Shown piece by piece: positions 7,791-17,052 of a DNA stretch of 51,529 bases (the stretch's first letter is position 1; every line of letters starts with the position of its first letter). The notes under the pieces are model-generated. The model had not been told where the DNA came from, made no database searches, and saw only the letters and a program-made list of their open reading frames with translations. The position numbers were made by a program, and so were the translations under genes. The stretch is taken from NCBI GenBank assembly GCA_019352035.1, contig JABBNZ010000019.1, positions 1 to 51,529 on the forward strand, written 5' to 3'. This stretch comes from Pseudomonadota bacterium (lineage in GTDB: Bacteria > Pseudomonadota > Gammaproteobacteria > Steroidobacterales > Steroidobacteraceae).

Positions 7791-9206
7791 ATGAGCGCCG
7801 ACTCGCGACCGCGGGGCTCCGAGGGCGCAGGGACGGGGCCTCGCAGCGCTCCACACATCCTGGTGGTCGATGACGAGGCGGACATCCGCGGCCTGCTGAA
7901 GGAGATTCTTTCAGAGGAGGGATACGAGGTCGACGTGGCGGCCAATGCCGCGCAGGCGCGCGCCTCGCGCGCGCGACAGACACCCGACCTCGTCCTGCTC
8001 GACATCTGGATGCCGGATGTCGACGGCATCACCCTGCTGCGGGAATGGTCCGCTGCCGGCGCGGACGGCTGTCCCGTCGTCATGATGTCAGGCCACGGAA
8101 CGGTCGAGACGGCCGTGGAGGCGACACGTCTCGGCGCGTTCGATTTCGTGGAGAAGCCGCTCTCGCTGGCGAAGCTGTTACGCACGGTGGAGAGGGCTCT
8201 CGAAGCCGGCAGGCGCCGCCGCCAGTCCGGCAAGCTCCTCGTGCCGGCGCTGGCGGTGCCGGCGGGCAAGAGCAGGCTGATGCAGCAGCTGCGCACCGAG
8301 CTGCAGCAGATCGCCGCCCACTCCTCCTCGGTGCTGCTCATCGGCGAGCCGGGCTCCGGGCGCGAGCCGTTCGCACGGTATCTGCACGAGCGCGGCCCCC
8401 GTGCCGGCTCCCCCTTCGTCACCGTGATCGCGAGCAGCCTGCGTGAGGCCGACGCCGAGAGCCGGCTCTTCGGCCGGATGGAAGGGGCGACCCGCCATCC
8501 GGGGCTCGTGGAGAGCGCCGCGAACGGGACGCTCTTCCTCCAGGGGATCGAGGACCTGCCCGCGGGCGCGCAGCGCGCCCTGGTCGGGGCGCTCGAGTCG
8601 GGCCGCTTCACGCCGGTCGGCGGCTCGGAGCCGCTCGAGCTGCGCGCACGCATCGTCTCTTCGGCCCAGCCGGGGGTGGAGAGCCGGGCCGGAGCGGACG
8701 GATTGCGCCGGGACCTTCTCGCGCATCTGAACACACTCATCGTCAGGGTGCCGCCGCTGCGCGAGTACGCCGAGGACGTTCCGGAGCTGCTGCGCCAACA
8801 GGTGGACCGGATCGTCGACACCGAGGGCCTGCCGTTCCGCCGCTTCAGCGTCGCGGCGCAGAACCGGCTGCGCAACTATCCCTGGCCTGACAACGTGCGG
8901 GAATTGAAGAATCTGGCCCACCGTCTGTTGATTCAGGGCGGTGGCGAGGAGATCGGCCTCGAGGAGGTCGAGCGCGAGCTCACCGTGCACGCCCCTCCCG
9001 GCGAGCCGCTGGTCAAGCAGGACCTGCTGGCGCTGCCGCTGCGTGAGGCGCGCGAGCAGTTCGAGCGCGCGTACCTGCAACAACAGCTGTTGCTCTGCAA
9101 CGGCAAGGTCGGACAGCTCGCCAAGCGCGTCGGCATGGAGCGCACCCACCTCTATCGCAAGCTGCGCTCGCTCGGCCTGGATTTTCGCTCGATCGGGGAG
9201 GATTAG
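7791..9206 (+). CDS. ntrX: NtrX-like response regulator with degenerate AAA+ domain
   Basis: Response regulator of 471 residues: receiver (about 21-138) with acidic pair Asp27/Asp28, phospho-acceptor Asp71 and Lys122; AAA+ domain (about 155-385); Fis-type helix-turn-helix at about 438-463. The AAA+ part is unusual. The Walker A position reads GEPGSGRE (185-192), Arg replacing Lys; Walker B reads GTLFLQG (246-252), losing the Asp-Glu pair; the GAFTGA loop that contacts sigma-54 is absent, with a shortened MEGATRHPG there. ATP hydrolysis and sigma-54 activation are therefore unlikely (inference). I chose ATG 7791: an in-frame GTG upstream would put the F2 repeat inside the protein. Confidence 0.9.
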   Translation: MSADSRPRGSEGAGTGPRSAPHILVVDDEADIRGLLKEILSEEGYEVDVAANAAQARASRARQTPDLVLLDIWMPDVDGITLLREWSAAGADGCPVVMMSGHGTVETAVEATRLGAFDFVEKPLSLAKLLRTVERALEAGRRRRQSGKLLVPALAVPAGKSRLMQQLRTELQQIAAHSSSVLLIGEPGSGREPFARYLHERGPRAGSPFVTVIASSLREADAESRLFGRMEGATRHPGLVESAANGTLFLQGIEDLPAGAQRALVGALESGRFTPVGGSEPLELRARIVSSAQPGVESRAGADGLRRDLLAHLNTLIVRVPPLREYAEDVPELLRQQVDRIVDTEGLPFRRFSVAAQNRLRNYPWPDNVRELKNLAHRLLIQGGGEEIGLEEVERELTVHAPPGEPLVKQDLLALPLREAREQFERAYLQQQLLLCNGKVGQLAKRVGMERTHLYRKLRSLGLDFRSIGED

Positions 9207-9249
9207 CGGGAGCTCAGGATCGGGCTTGCGCGAGCCGCGGACGTGGTCG

Positions 9250-9277
9250 TTGCGACGGCGCGATCGACAGGTATGAC
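9250..9277 (+). promoter_or_regulatory. Possible promoter for the c-di-GMP gene
   Basis: TTGCGA at 9250-9255 and TATGAC at 9272-9277 with a 16-base spacer, in the 128-base gap after ntrX. A short inverted repeat GTTGT/ACAAC (9278-9282, 9292-9296) follows. Only a weak consensus match. Confidence 0.3.
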
Positions 9278-9334
9278 GTTGTTGGAGATTGACAACTGAC
9301 AGCCGCCACAGAGGGCAATGGAAAGGGTGGCCTC

Positions 9335-11617
9335 GTGCGCGCGCGGGATCCCCGCGCGCGGGGAGGCCCCCCGGCCGTCACGGCCCCGTCCGGGCTGCGG
9401 GTGCTGCTGGTGGAGGATATCGCCGCTGAGGCCGAGCTGGCGGTCCGCCATCTGGCTTCCGGGGGGCTTGCCTGCATCCCGCGCACGGTGGCCGACGAGC
9501 GGCAGTTCCGCGAGGCCCTGCGGCGGTTTCGGCCCCACGTCATCCTTTCCGACTTCACCCTGCCCGCCTTCGATGGGCTCGCCGCGCTCGAGATCGCCCG
9601 CACCGAGTCGCCGGACGTCCCCTTCATTTTTCTCTCGGGCACGATCGGCGAGGAGCGCGCGATCGAGGCCTTGCGGCGCGGCGCCGTCGATTACGTGCTG
9701 AAGACCAACCCGGCGCGGCTCGTGCCCGCGGTCCGGCGCGCGCTGCGTGACGTCGAGGAGCGCGCCCGTCGGCGCGCCGCGGAGCGCGAGGTCGCGCGCC
9801 TCACCCGCCGGATGAAGATGCAAAGCGGCATCAACAGCGCCGTGATCCGCATCCGGGACCGGGAGGAGCTGTTGCGCGAGGCCTGTCGGCTCGCGCACGA
9901 GGTGGGAGGTTACGACCGCGCCGTGATCCTCCTGGCCGCCGCGGACGGTCGCAGCGCGAATCTCTCGTACTCCTTGGGCGCCGGATCCGGTGAATTGCCG
10001 TCGGTGCTCGCCATCAGCGATGGCACGGAGCCCGACAGCAGCCTCACGAGCCGGGCGCTGCGCACCGGGGAGATCGCGGTCTCGGTCGATCTGACCCGTA
10101 CGGAACCGACGGTCGCGATGCGGGAGGACCGGCTGCGGGAGGGACTGAGGTCCCTGGTGGCTCTGCCGCTCGCGGCCGGCGGTGTGCGGGTGGGCGTGCT
10201 GGTGCTCGGATCGCGCGAGGCGCACGCGGTCAGCGACGAGGAGCTGCGGCTGCTGCAGGACGTCGCCGGCAACATGTCGTTCGCGCTCCGCTACCTCCAG
10301 CAGGAGGATGCGGCCCAGTACCTGACCTCATTCGATCCGCTGACGGGCCTCGCCAGGCGGGCTCTGTTCTGCCAGCGCCTGGATCAGCGCCTGGCAAAAC
10401 GGGGCTCGCTCGAGAGCGTTCCGACCGTGGTGGCATTCGATCTCATGCACCTCAGCCAGGTCAACGACAGCTTCGGCCGCCACGTGGGTGATCTCTTGCT
10501 GCAGGTGGTCGCGAAGCGGCTCAAGTATCACCTCGCCGATGACGAGCGCATCGGCTATCTCGGCGGCGGGACGTTCGTGCTGGTCCTGCCGCAGGAGGAG
10601 GCCTCCTCGGAGAGTGTCACGACGCTGCTCGAGAACACCGTATTTCGGGCGCCGTTCCGTATCGAGGGGCGGGTGCTGCGCACCTCATTCCGTTCCGGCA
10701 TTGCGCGCTCGCCCACGGATGGGAGCGATGGCAACACTCTGGCGCAGCGGGCGGAGGCGGCACTGAAGCAGGCCAAGGAGGCGGGCGAGCAGTACGTGCA
10801 TTACCAGATCGAAATGCACAGCGAGATCGCCGAGCGGCTCGCGCTGGAGCATCGCCTGCGCGCCGCGCTCGATGAGCGGCAGCTCCTGCTGCACTACCAG
10901 CCGCAGGTGAGTGTCCTCACCGGCCGGGTCGAGGGAGTGGAGGCCCTGCTGCGCTGGCAGGATCCGGAGCGGGGACTCCTCTTTCCCGCTCAGTTCCTGC
11001 CGGTCCTCGAGTCCTCGGGAATGATCGTCGCCGTGGGAGAGTGGGTTCTGCGGCAGGCTGCGCAGGACTGTCTGCGCTGGCGCCGCATGGGGCTCGGGTC
11101 GCTGCGGGTCGCCGTGAATGTCTCGGCGCAGCAGATCCGGCGCCGCACGTTCGTGGAGCAAGTGCTCGCGACGGCCGAGCCGTGTCTCGCCGAGGGGTGC
11201 GGCGTCGACCTCGAGATCACGGAGACGGGGCTCCTGCACGATGTCGAGGGCGCGAGCCGCAAGCTGCGCGAGCTGCGGGCGGCGGGGCTGCGCATCGCCC
11301 TCGATGACTTCGGGACCGGCTACTCGTCTCTGGGCCTGCTGTCGAAGCTTCCGGTGGATCTGGTGAAGATCGACCGCTCGTTCATCACGGGACTGCCTGA
11401 GGAGAGGGCGAGTGTCACGCTGGTCTCGAGTGTGATCGGGCTGGCGTCGGCGTTTGGCCTCAAAACCGTGGCGGAGGGGGTGGAAACGGCGGCGCAGCTG
11501 CGAATGCTCCGCGACATGGGGTGCGATCAGTCGCAGGGTTACCTGCATTCGCGGCCGGTGGCGTCGGAGCCGCTCGAGGAGCTGCTGCGGCAGCAGGGCG
11601 GCGGCCCGGGCGATTAG
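9335..11617 (+). CDS. Receiver-GAF-GGDEF-EAL protein, likely c-di-GMP phosphodiesterase
   Basis: A 760-residue signalling protein: receiver domain (about 20-140, phospho-acceptor Asp73), GAF-like domain (about 165-330), degenerate GGDEF domain (about 335-490) and EAL domain (about 505-750). The GGDEF signature reads YLGGGTF (about 409), so cyclase activity is unlikely. The EAL domain keeps its catalytic signatures: EALLRW, EITETG, DDFGTGYSSL (about 656), KIDRSFI and AEGVET (about 710), so it should hydrolyse c-di-GMP. GTG 9335 is supported by a GGAAAGGG ribosome site at 9320-9327. It follows ntrX in the same direction after 128 bases, so it may share the regulon, though this is not shown. Confidence 0.9.
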   Translation: MRARDPRARGGPPAVTAPSGLRVLLVEDIAAEAELAVRHLASGGLACIPRTVADERQFREALRRFRPHVILSDFTLPAFDGLAALEIARTESPDVPFIFLSGTIGEERAIEALRRGAVDYVLKTNPARLVPAVRRALRDVEERARRRAAEREVARLTRRMKMQSGINSAVIRIRDREELLREACRLAHEVGGYDRAVILLAAADGRSANLSYSLGAGSGELPSVLAISDGTEPDSSLTSRALRTGEIAVSVDLTRTEPTVAMREDRLREGLRSLVALPLAAGGVRVGVLVLGSREAHAVSDEELRLLQDVAGNMSFALRYLQQEDAAQYLTSFDPLTGLARRALFCQRLDQRLAKRGSLESVPTVVAFDLMHLSQVNDSFGRHVGDLLLQVVAKRLKYHLADDERIGYLGGGTFVLVLPQEEASSESVTTLLENTVFRAPFRIEGRVLRTSFRSGIARSPTDGSDGNTLAQRAEAALKQAKEAGEQYVHYQIEMHSEIAERLALEHRLRAALDERQLLLHYQPQVSVLTGRVEGVEALLRWQDPERGLLFPAQFLPVLESSGMIVAVGEWVLRQAAQDCLRWRRMGLGSLRVAVNVSAQQIRRRTFVEQVLATAEPCLAEGCGVDLEITETGLLHDVEGASRKLRELRAAGLRIALDDFGTGYSSLGLLSKLPVDLVKIDRSFITGLPEERASVTLVSSVIGLASAFGLKTVAEGVETAAQLRMLRDMGCDQSQGYLHSRPVASEPLEELLRQQGGGPGD

Positions 11618-11620
11618 CCG

Positions 11621-12271
11621 TCAGGGCCCGGCGCGGATCGTCAGGGCGTGGAGGTTGGCTGTCTGGAGTTGCGCGCGGACTCTGGCGAGAGCCGCGCCGC
11701 TCACCGGTCCAATGCGGACGCGGTGCCAGGTGCGGGAGCCGGCGACCACGCGATCGACCTGGGCGTCCAGCCCCACGCGGGCCAGGCGAGCGCGAACCTG
11801 CTCGGCTTCGGCGCTCCTCAGGTAGGAGCCGACCTGCAGGATGTACGAGGGTCCGCCGGCTGCCGGGTGCGCTGGCGCAGCTGCCGCGGACTTTGGCGCG
11901 TGGGAGGAATGGCCGGCGGCGCGAGGCACCGGCACATCCAGGCGCGGCAGCATCCGATAGAAGTCGTATTGTGGCGCCTGCGTAGTGCTCGATGCAGCCG
12001 ACGAGGCGGATTGCGCCGATCCGGCGGCCGCGGGAGTTGCCGACCCCGTACCGCTGGCCGCCGGCGCGTGCGGCGCAGCGTGCTGCGGCGCTTTACCCGC
12101 ATGGGCGTGGGAGGCCGCGGCGGCGCGGTGGCGCGCGTGCGCGCCTGCGAACAGAAATGCGGCGCTTGCGAGCGCGGCGCCGACCAGGACGCCGAGGCCG
12201 AACTCCTTGAGCTTCGAGGCGCCGGAGTTGCGGGACGACCGCTTGTAATCGCGCGTGGTCAGCCGGGGCAT
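11621..12271 (-). CDS. SPOR-domain membrane protein
   Basis: A 216-residue FtsN-like bitopic protein: basic cytoplasmic N-terminus, one membrane helix (about 23-44), a long Ala/Pro/His/Ser-rich periplasmic linker, and a C-terminal SPOR domain (about 142-214, starting YILQVGSY) that binds denuded septal peptidoglycan. It is the last gene of a priA-argS-SPOR cluster, with 8 bases between it and argS. An SPOR gene downstream of argS is a common gammaproteobacterial order, where it is often annotated as cell division protein FtsN. Three bases separate its stop from that of the convergent c-di-GMP gene. Confidence 0.9.
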   Translation of the reverse strand: MPRLTTRDYKRSSRNSGASKLKEFGLGVLVGAALASAAFLFAGAHARHRAAAASHAHAGKAPQHAAPHAPAASGTGSATPAAAGSAQSASSAASSTTQAPQYDFYRMLPRLDVPVPRAAGHSSHAPKSAAAAPAHPAAGGPSYILQVGSYLRSAEAEQVRARLARVGLDAQVDRVVAGSRTWHRVRIGPVSGAALARVRAQLQTANLHALTIRAGP

Positions 12272-12279
12272 GTCGTGAT

Positions 12280-14037
12280 CTACATGCTCTGCGGCGCCGA
12301 CACGCCGAGCAGGGCGAGACCGTTGCGGATCACCTGCTGTACCCCGAGCACCAGCGCGAGGCGCGCGTTGCGCATCTTCGACTCGCCGACGATGAACTGC
12401 TCCGCGTTGTAGTAGGTGTGCAAGGTGTTGGCGAGCTCACGCAGATAGTGGACGATGGCGTGCGGAGCGCGGTTCAGCGCCGCCTGCTCCAGCACCTCCG
12501 GGTAGCGCACCAGCGAGCCGAGGACCGCCTGCTCGTGCGGCCCCGTCAGGAGCTGCACGTTGGCGAGGCCCTCGGCGCGGTCGAAGGTCAGGCTGCGAGC
12601 GGCGAGCTGTTTCATGACGCTCGCGACACGCGCATGCGCGTACTGGATGTAGTAGACCGGGTTCTCGTTGGTGCGCGACTTGGCGAGCTCGAGGTCGAAG
12701 TCGAGCGGCTGGTCGTGGCTGCGCATCAGGTAGAACAGCCGGCAGGCATCGTTCCCCACCTCCTCGCGCAGCTGGCGCAGGGTCACGAACTGCGCCTCGC
12801 GCTTGCCCATCGGCACTTTCTCCCCGCCGCGGAACAGGCTCACGAACTGGATCAGATTGACCTCGAGGCACTCGCCCGGCTCCCCCATGGCCGTGAGTCC
12901 CGCGCGGACGCGCGCCACGTAGCCGTGGTGATCGGCGCCGAGGACGTCGAGCAGGCGTTGGAAGCCGCGCTCACGCTTTTCCAGATGGTATGCGATGTCG
13001 GAGGCGAAGTAGGTTCTCTGCCCGTTCTCGCGCACCACGACGCGGTCCTTCTCGTCGCCGAAGTCGGTGGCCCGGAACCAGGTCGCGCCGTCCTTGATGT
13101 AGAGCCGCGACTCGCGCTGCAGCCGGGCGAGGGCCCTTTCGATGGCGCCGCTCTTCTCCAGCGCGCGCTCGGAATACCAGCGGTCGAACCTCACTCCGAA
13201 CTGGCCGAGGTCATCGCGGATGTCGGCCAGCATCTCGTCCAAGGAAAGATCGAGAACGCGCGCGAACGCCTCCGCGCCGATGAGCTCGCGGGCGCGGGCG
13301 ATCAGCGCGTCGATGTGGACCTCCTTGTCCCCTGCGGGAGCATCCGCCGGCAGGCCGGCGAGCACCTGCGCGGCAGGGCGCCGCAGCCGCTCGCCCTCGG
13401 CCGCCAGCAGCGAGCGCGCCAGCGCCCGCACATAGTCGCCGCGATAGCCGTTTTCGGGAAAAGGCAGGGTCTCCCCGCACGCTTCCAGATACCGTATCCA
13501 CGCGCTCACCGCGAGGATGTCGACCTGTCGTCCCGCATCGTTGATGTAGTACTCGCTGGCGACCTCGAAACCGACCGCCGCCAGGATGTTGGCCAGCGTG
13601 GCGCCGTAGGCCGCCTGACGTCCGTGTCCGACGTGCAGAGGCCCCGTCGGGTTGGCAGATACGAACTCGAGCAGCACCCGCTCGCCTCTGCCGAGGCCGC
13701 TCTGCCCATAGCGCTCGCCGCGCTCATGGACCGTGGCCAGCTCGCGGGCATAGGCCTCGGGCGTCAGGAAGAAATTGATGAAGCCGCCGCCGGCGATCTC
13801 CGCGCGCGCGAGGAGCGGACTGGCCGGCAGCGCCGCGATGATCTTCTGCGCCAGGTCCCGCGGCCTGCAGCCGGCCGCCTTCGCCAGACGCATCGCGGCG
13901 TTGGTCGCGAAATCGCCGTGCTGCGGATCGCGCGTGCGCTCGACCGTGAGCGTACCGGGCGGGGGCGCCTCGGGCAGCACGCTGCCGGCGAGCGAGGTGA
14001 CTGCGCTCGCGAGGAGCTGCTCGATGTCCTGCTTCAA
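12280..14037 (-). CDS. argS: Arginyl-tRNA synthetase
   Basis: Class I aminoacyl-tRNA synthetase charging tRNA-Arg. The 585-residue length is normal. N-terminal tRNA D-loop-recognition domain (about 5-115), a catalytic Rossmann domain with the HIGH-type motif in NPTGPLHVGHG (HVGH 135-138), the KMSK-equivalent region near VPMGKREAQFVT, and a C-terminal DALR anticodon-binding domain ending in QVIRNGLALLGVSAP. Starts at ATG 14037, 48 bases after the priA stop, in the same direction. Confidence 0.97.
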   Translation of the reverse strand: MKQDIEQLLASAVTSLAGSVLPEAPPPGTLTVERTRDPQHGDFATNAAMRLAKAAGCRPRDLAQKIIAALPASPLLARAEIAGGGFINFFLTPEAYARELATVHERGERYGQSGLGRGERVLLEFVSANPTGPLHVGHGRQAAYGATLANILAAVGFEVASEYYINDAGRQVDILAVSAWIRYLEACGETLPFPENGYRGDYVRALARSLLAAEGERLRRPAAQVLAGLPADAPAGDKEVHIDALIARARELIGAEAFARVLDLSLDEMLADIRDDLGQFGVRFDRWYSERALEKSGAIERALARLQRESRLYIKDGATWFRATDFGDEKDRVVVRENGQRTYFASDIAYHLEKRERGFQRLLDVLGADHHGYVARVRAGLTAMGEPGECLEVNLIQFVSLFRGGEKVPMGKREAQFVTLRQLREEVGNDACRLFYLMRSHDQPLDFDLELAKSRTNENPVYYIQYAHARVASVMKQLAARSLTFDRAEGLANVQLLTGPHEQAVLGSLVRYPEVLEQAALNRAPHAIVHYLRELANTLHTYYNAEQFIVGESKMRNARLALVLGVQQVIRNGLALLGVSAPQSM

Positions 14038-14085
14038 GGGGGCGGGGTCCGGAGTGAGTTGAGCGCGGAATTTTACCCGAACAGC

Positions 14086-16353
14086 TCAAAACAATTCGAT
14101 CGGATCCACATCGAGGGTCCAGCGGACGCGGCGCACGCTCGGCAGCGATTCCAGCGCGGGCAGCCACGCGTCGATGAAGCGGTGCAGCGCCGCGCGGTCG
14201 GCGCTCTCGACCAGCAACTGCGCGTGATGGCGGCCGGCACGCTTGGCCATCGCCGCCGGCGCCGGGCCGAGAAGTCTCACGGCGCGCGCCCATGCGGCGC
14301 TGCCCCGCTCGCCCCGCAGCCCTTCGGCCGCACTGCGCGCCTCCGTCAGGAACGCCAGCGCGGCCTCGGCGGTCTTGGCGGAGTCGCGCACGGCGGCGAG
14401 CCGGCTGAAGGGCGGCCAGGCGGCCTGGCTGCGCTCCGTCAGCGCCGCGCGTGCGAAGCCGTCATAACCCTCCGCGAGGAGGCTCAGGAGCAGAGGATGG
14501 TCCGGGAATTCGGTCTGAATGAGCACTTCGCCGGCCCGCTCGCCGCGGCCCGCCCGCCCGGCGACCTGCACGATGGTCTGTGCGAGGCGCTCCGGAGCGC
14601 GAAAGTCGGTGCTGAAGAACCCCTGGTCCGCGTTCAGCACGACGACCAGCGTGACGTTGGGGAAATCGTGCCCCTTGGTGACCATCTGCGTGCCGACGAG
14701 GATCCGCGCTTCGCCGGATGACATCCGCCGCATCGCCTCCTCCATGTCGCCGCGGCGCCTGACCACGTCGCGGTCCAGGCGGATGCTGGGAATGCCGGGG
14801 AAAAGGCCGGCCAGCGTCTCCTCGATCCTTTCCGTCCCCTGGCCCACCGACTTGACCGCGAAGCCGCACTGCGGGCAGCGCTCGGGCAGTGCGCTGTCGG
14901 CGCCGCAGTGATGGCAGCGCAGCCGCGAGGAGGAAAGGTGGACGGTGAGGCGGGCATCGCAATCGCGGCACGGCGCGATCCAGCCGCAGGCGGTGCAGAG
15001 CAGCGTGGGCGCGTAGCCGCGCCGGTTGAGAAATACGAGCACCTGGCCGCCGGCGCCGAGGTGGCGCTCGATCGCCTGTACGGCGGGTGTGGAGATGCCG
15101 GCATGCACGGCGCTCGATCGCAGATCGATGAGGGAGAGACGGGGCGGTGCCGCTTCGGCGGCCCGCCGGGTCAATGCCAGCCGCGTGTATCGGCCAGTGG
15201 CTACATTCTGCAGCGTCTCGAGCGCCGGCGTCGCGGATCCCAACACCACCGGCACGCCGGCCCGATGGGCACGCACGACCGCCAGGTCGCGCGCCGAGTA
15301 GCGGAATCCGCCTTCGTGCTGCTTGAACGAGGTGTCGTGCTCTTCGTCCACGACGATGACGCCGAGATCCTGGGCGGGAGCGAACACCGCGGAACGGGTA
15401 CCGAGAACGATCCGCGCCCGTCCAGAGAAGGCGTCTCGCCACGCGAGCAGTCTCTCGTGGTCGGTGAGGGCCGAATGCAGCACGGCCATCGGTACCGCGA
15501 ATCGCTCGCGAAACCGGCTCACGAGCTGCGGCGTCAGCCCGATCTCCGGCACCAGCACCAGGGCGCTGCGGCCGTGGCGCAAGGCGCGCTCGACCACCCG
15601 CAGGTAGACCTCCGTCTTGCCGCTGCCCGTGATGCCGTGCAGTACGAACGCGCCGAAGCCGCCCAGGGAATCGCAGACCTTCTCGATGGCGAGGCGCTGC
15701 TCTTCGTTCGCCTCGGGCCCTGGAGCCACGGCAACCGGTCCGCGGATCTGCGCGGCGGCCGCCGGTTTAACCTCCAGCTTGGTGAGCCATCCACGGCCGA
15801 TGAGGGCCTGCGCAGCATCACGCCAGGCGTCCAGTTTCTCGTTGAGATCGGCGCCAGCGAGGCCGGGGGGATCCGTCCCGCTCGTGGCAGAGGCTTCACT
15901 CGAGGCCAGCGCAGTCAGGAGCTGCCGCTGGCGCGGCGCGCGCCGCGGCTCGCCTCTCGTGTGCGCTTCGCGGCCCTCCGGCGTGAGCACCCAGCGCTCC
16001 TCGGTCGCATCGATCGCCGCGCCGAGCCGCAGCGCCTTCGGCAAGGCGGCGGCCAGTACTTCGCCGATCGGATGGTGGTAGTAGTCCGCGGCCCAGCCGA
16101 GCAGGGCGAGAGTCGCGCCGTCGAGGACGGGCCGCGGGTCCAGTCGCTCCAGCACGGGCTTCAGTCGCTCGTCCGGCAGCTCCGATGCGGCCGCCGTCTC
16201 CATGACGATGCCGATGAGGCGTTGCCTCCCGAACGGCACCCGAATCCTCATGCCGGGCTCGATCGTTGAGTCGCCGGCGGGGCCTGCGCGGTAGTCGAAC
16301 AGGCGCCTGAGCGGCGTGGGCAGCGCCACGCGGACGACGGGGACGGAGCTCAT
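14086..16353 (-). CDS. priA: Primosomal protein N', replication restart helicase
   Basis: Superfamily 2 helicase that recognises stalled forks and reloads DnaB. The 755-residue protein has an N-terminal DNA-binding domain (MSSVPVVRVALPTPLRRLFDY), Walker A GITGSGKTEVYL, Walker B DEEH, two zinc clusters of paired CxxC motifs (CTACGW, CRDCDA, CHHCGA, CPQCG) and helicase motif GTQMVTKGHDFPNV. I set the start at ATG 16353; reading further upstream would overlap the divergent sigma factor and lacks similarity to PriA. It leads the priA-argS-SPOR cluster. Confidence 0.96.
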   Translation of the reverse strand: MSSVPVVRVALPTPLRRLFDYRAGPAGDSTIEPGMRIRVPFGRQRLIGIVMETAAASELPDERLKPVLERLDPRPVLDGATLALLGWAADYYHHPIGEVLAAALPKALRLGAAIDATEERWVLTPEGREAHTRGEPRRAPRQRQLLTALASSEASATSGTDPPGLAGADLNEKLDAWRDAAQALIGRGWLTKLEVKPAAAAQIRGPVAVAPGPEANEEQRLAIEKVCDSLGGFGAFVLHGITGSGKTEVYLRVVERALRHGRSALVLVPEIGLTPQLVSRFRERFAVPMAVLHSALTDHERLLAWRDAFSGRARIVLGTRSAVFAPAQDLGVIVVDEEHDTSFKQHEGGFRYSARDLAVVRAHRAGVPVVLGSATPALETLQNVATGRYTRLALTRRAAEAAPPRLSLIDLRSSAVHAGISTPAVQAIERHLGAGGQVLVFLNRRGYAPTLLCTACGWIAPCRDCDARLTVHLSSSRLRCHHCGADSALPERCPQCGFAVKSVGQGTERIEETLAGLFPGIPSIRLDRDVVRRRGDMEEAMRRMSSGEARILVGTQMVTKGHDFPNVTLVVVLNADQGFFSTDFRAPERLAQTIVQVAGRAGRGERAGEVLIQTEFPDHPLLLSLLAEGYDGFARAALTERSQAAWPPFSRLAAVRDSAKTAEAALAFLTEARSAAEGLRGERGSAAWARAVRLLGPAPAAMAKRAGRHHAQLLVESADRAALHRFIDAWLPALESLPSVRRVRWTLDVDPIELF

Positions 16354-16464
16354 GATTCCATTAATCAGAGGGTTACGCGAGTCGCGGCCTCCGTCAACCG
16401 TACCCGTCGCAGCCGCGTTGTACCTGGTATGCCAGAGTTTGCTACGCTCGCGCCGCCTTATAGC

Positions 16465-17052
16465 ATGCCGGCTGCCTCTCACGGCGACGTGGACCTGTCG
16501 GATTCCTCCAAAGCCCGCTGTAGAGCGCTCAGCCAGTTCCTGGCGGGTGTGGAGGTTCGCGCATTCAAGATCGCGCAGGTCGCGCTGCGGCACGAGGACG
16601 ACGCGCTGGATGCCGTGCAGGATGCCATGCTCCAGTTGGCTCGCGCCTACGCGGACCGGCCAGCGCAAGAGTGGCGGCCGCTCTTCTACCGGATCCTGGA
16701 GAACCGCATCCGGGACATGCAGCGCAGGCGCACGGTGCGCAACCGGGTGATTTCCTGGTTGCCCTTGCGCGCGCAGGGCGACGAGGACGAGCCGGATCCC
16801 ATCGCGCAGGCCGTCAGCGACGATCCGCAGCCGGCGCGCCGGCTGGAGATCGAGGAGGCCATGACGGCGCTGCAGAAGGCGATCGCGGCGCTGCCCAGGC
16901 GGCAGCAGCAGGCGTTTCTGCTGCGCACGCTGGAAGGGCTCGACGTGGCGCAGACGGCCAAGGCCATGGGCTGCTCGGAAGGCAGCGTGAAGACGCATTA
17001 TTTTCGCGCGCTGCAGACACTGCGCGCACAGCTTGGGGAGCCCTTGGCATGA
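16465..17052 (+). CDS. ECF-type RNA polymerase sigma factor
   Basis: A 195-residue sigma-70 family protein with region 2 (about residues 10-90, including DAVQDAMLQLARAY and FYRILENRIRDMQRRR) and region 4 (about 130-190, ALPRRQQQAFLLRTLEGLDVAQTAKAMGCSEGSVKTHYFRAL). It should direct polymerase to promoters controlled by the following genes' products. An earlier ATG at 16429 would add 12 residues; I preferred 16465 because possible promoter elements overlap 16418-16448. Its stop overlaps the next ATG (ATGA), marking a co-translated sigma/anti-sigma pair. Confidence 0.85.
   Translation: MPAASHGDVDLSDSSKARCRALSQFLAGVEVRAFKIAQVALRHEDDALDAVQDAMLQLARAYADRPAQEWRPLFYRILENRIRDMQRRRTVRNRVISWLPLRAQGDEDEPDPIAQAVSDDPQPARRLEIEEAMTALQKAIAALPRRQQQAFLLRTLEGLDVAQTAKAMGCSEGSVKTHYFRALQTLRAQLGEPLA

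Noticed and set aside
16354-16998. N-terminal extension of priA to 970 residues on the minus strand
   Set aside because: It would lie antisense across the whole sigma factor gene and resembles no PriA; the family N-terminus is at ATG 16353.
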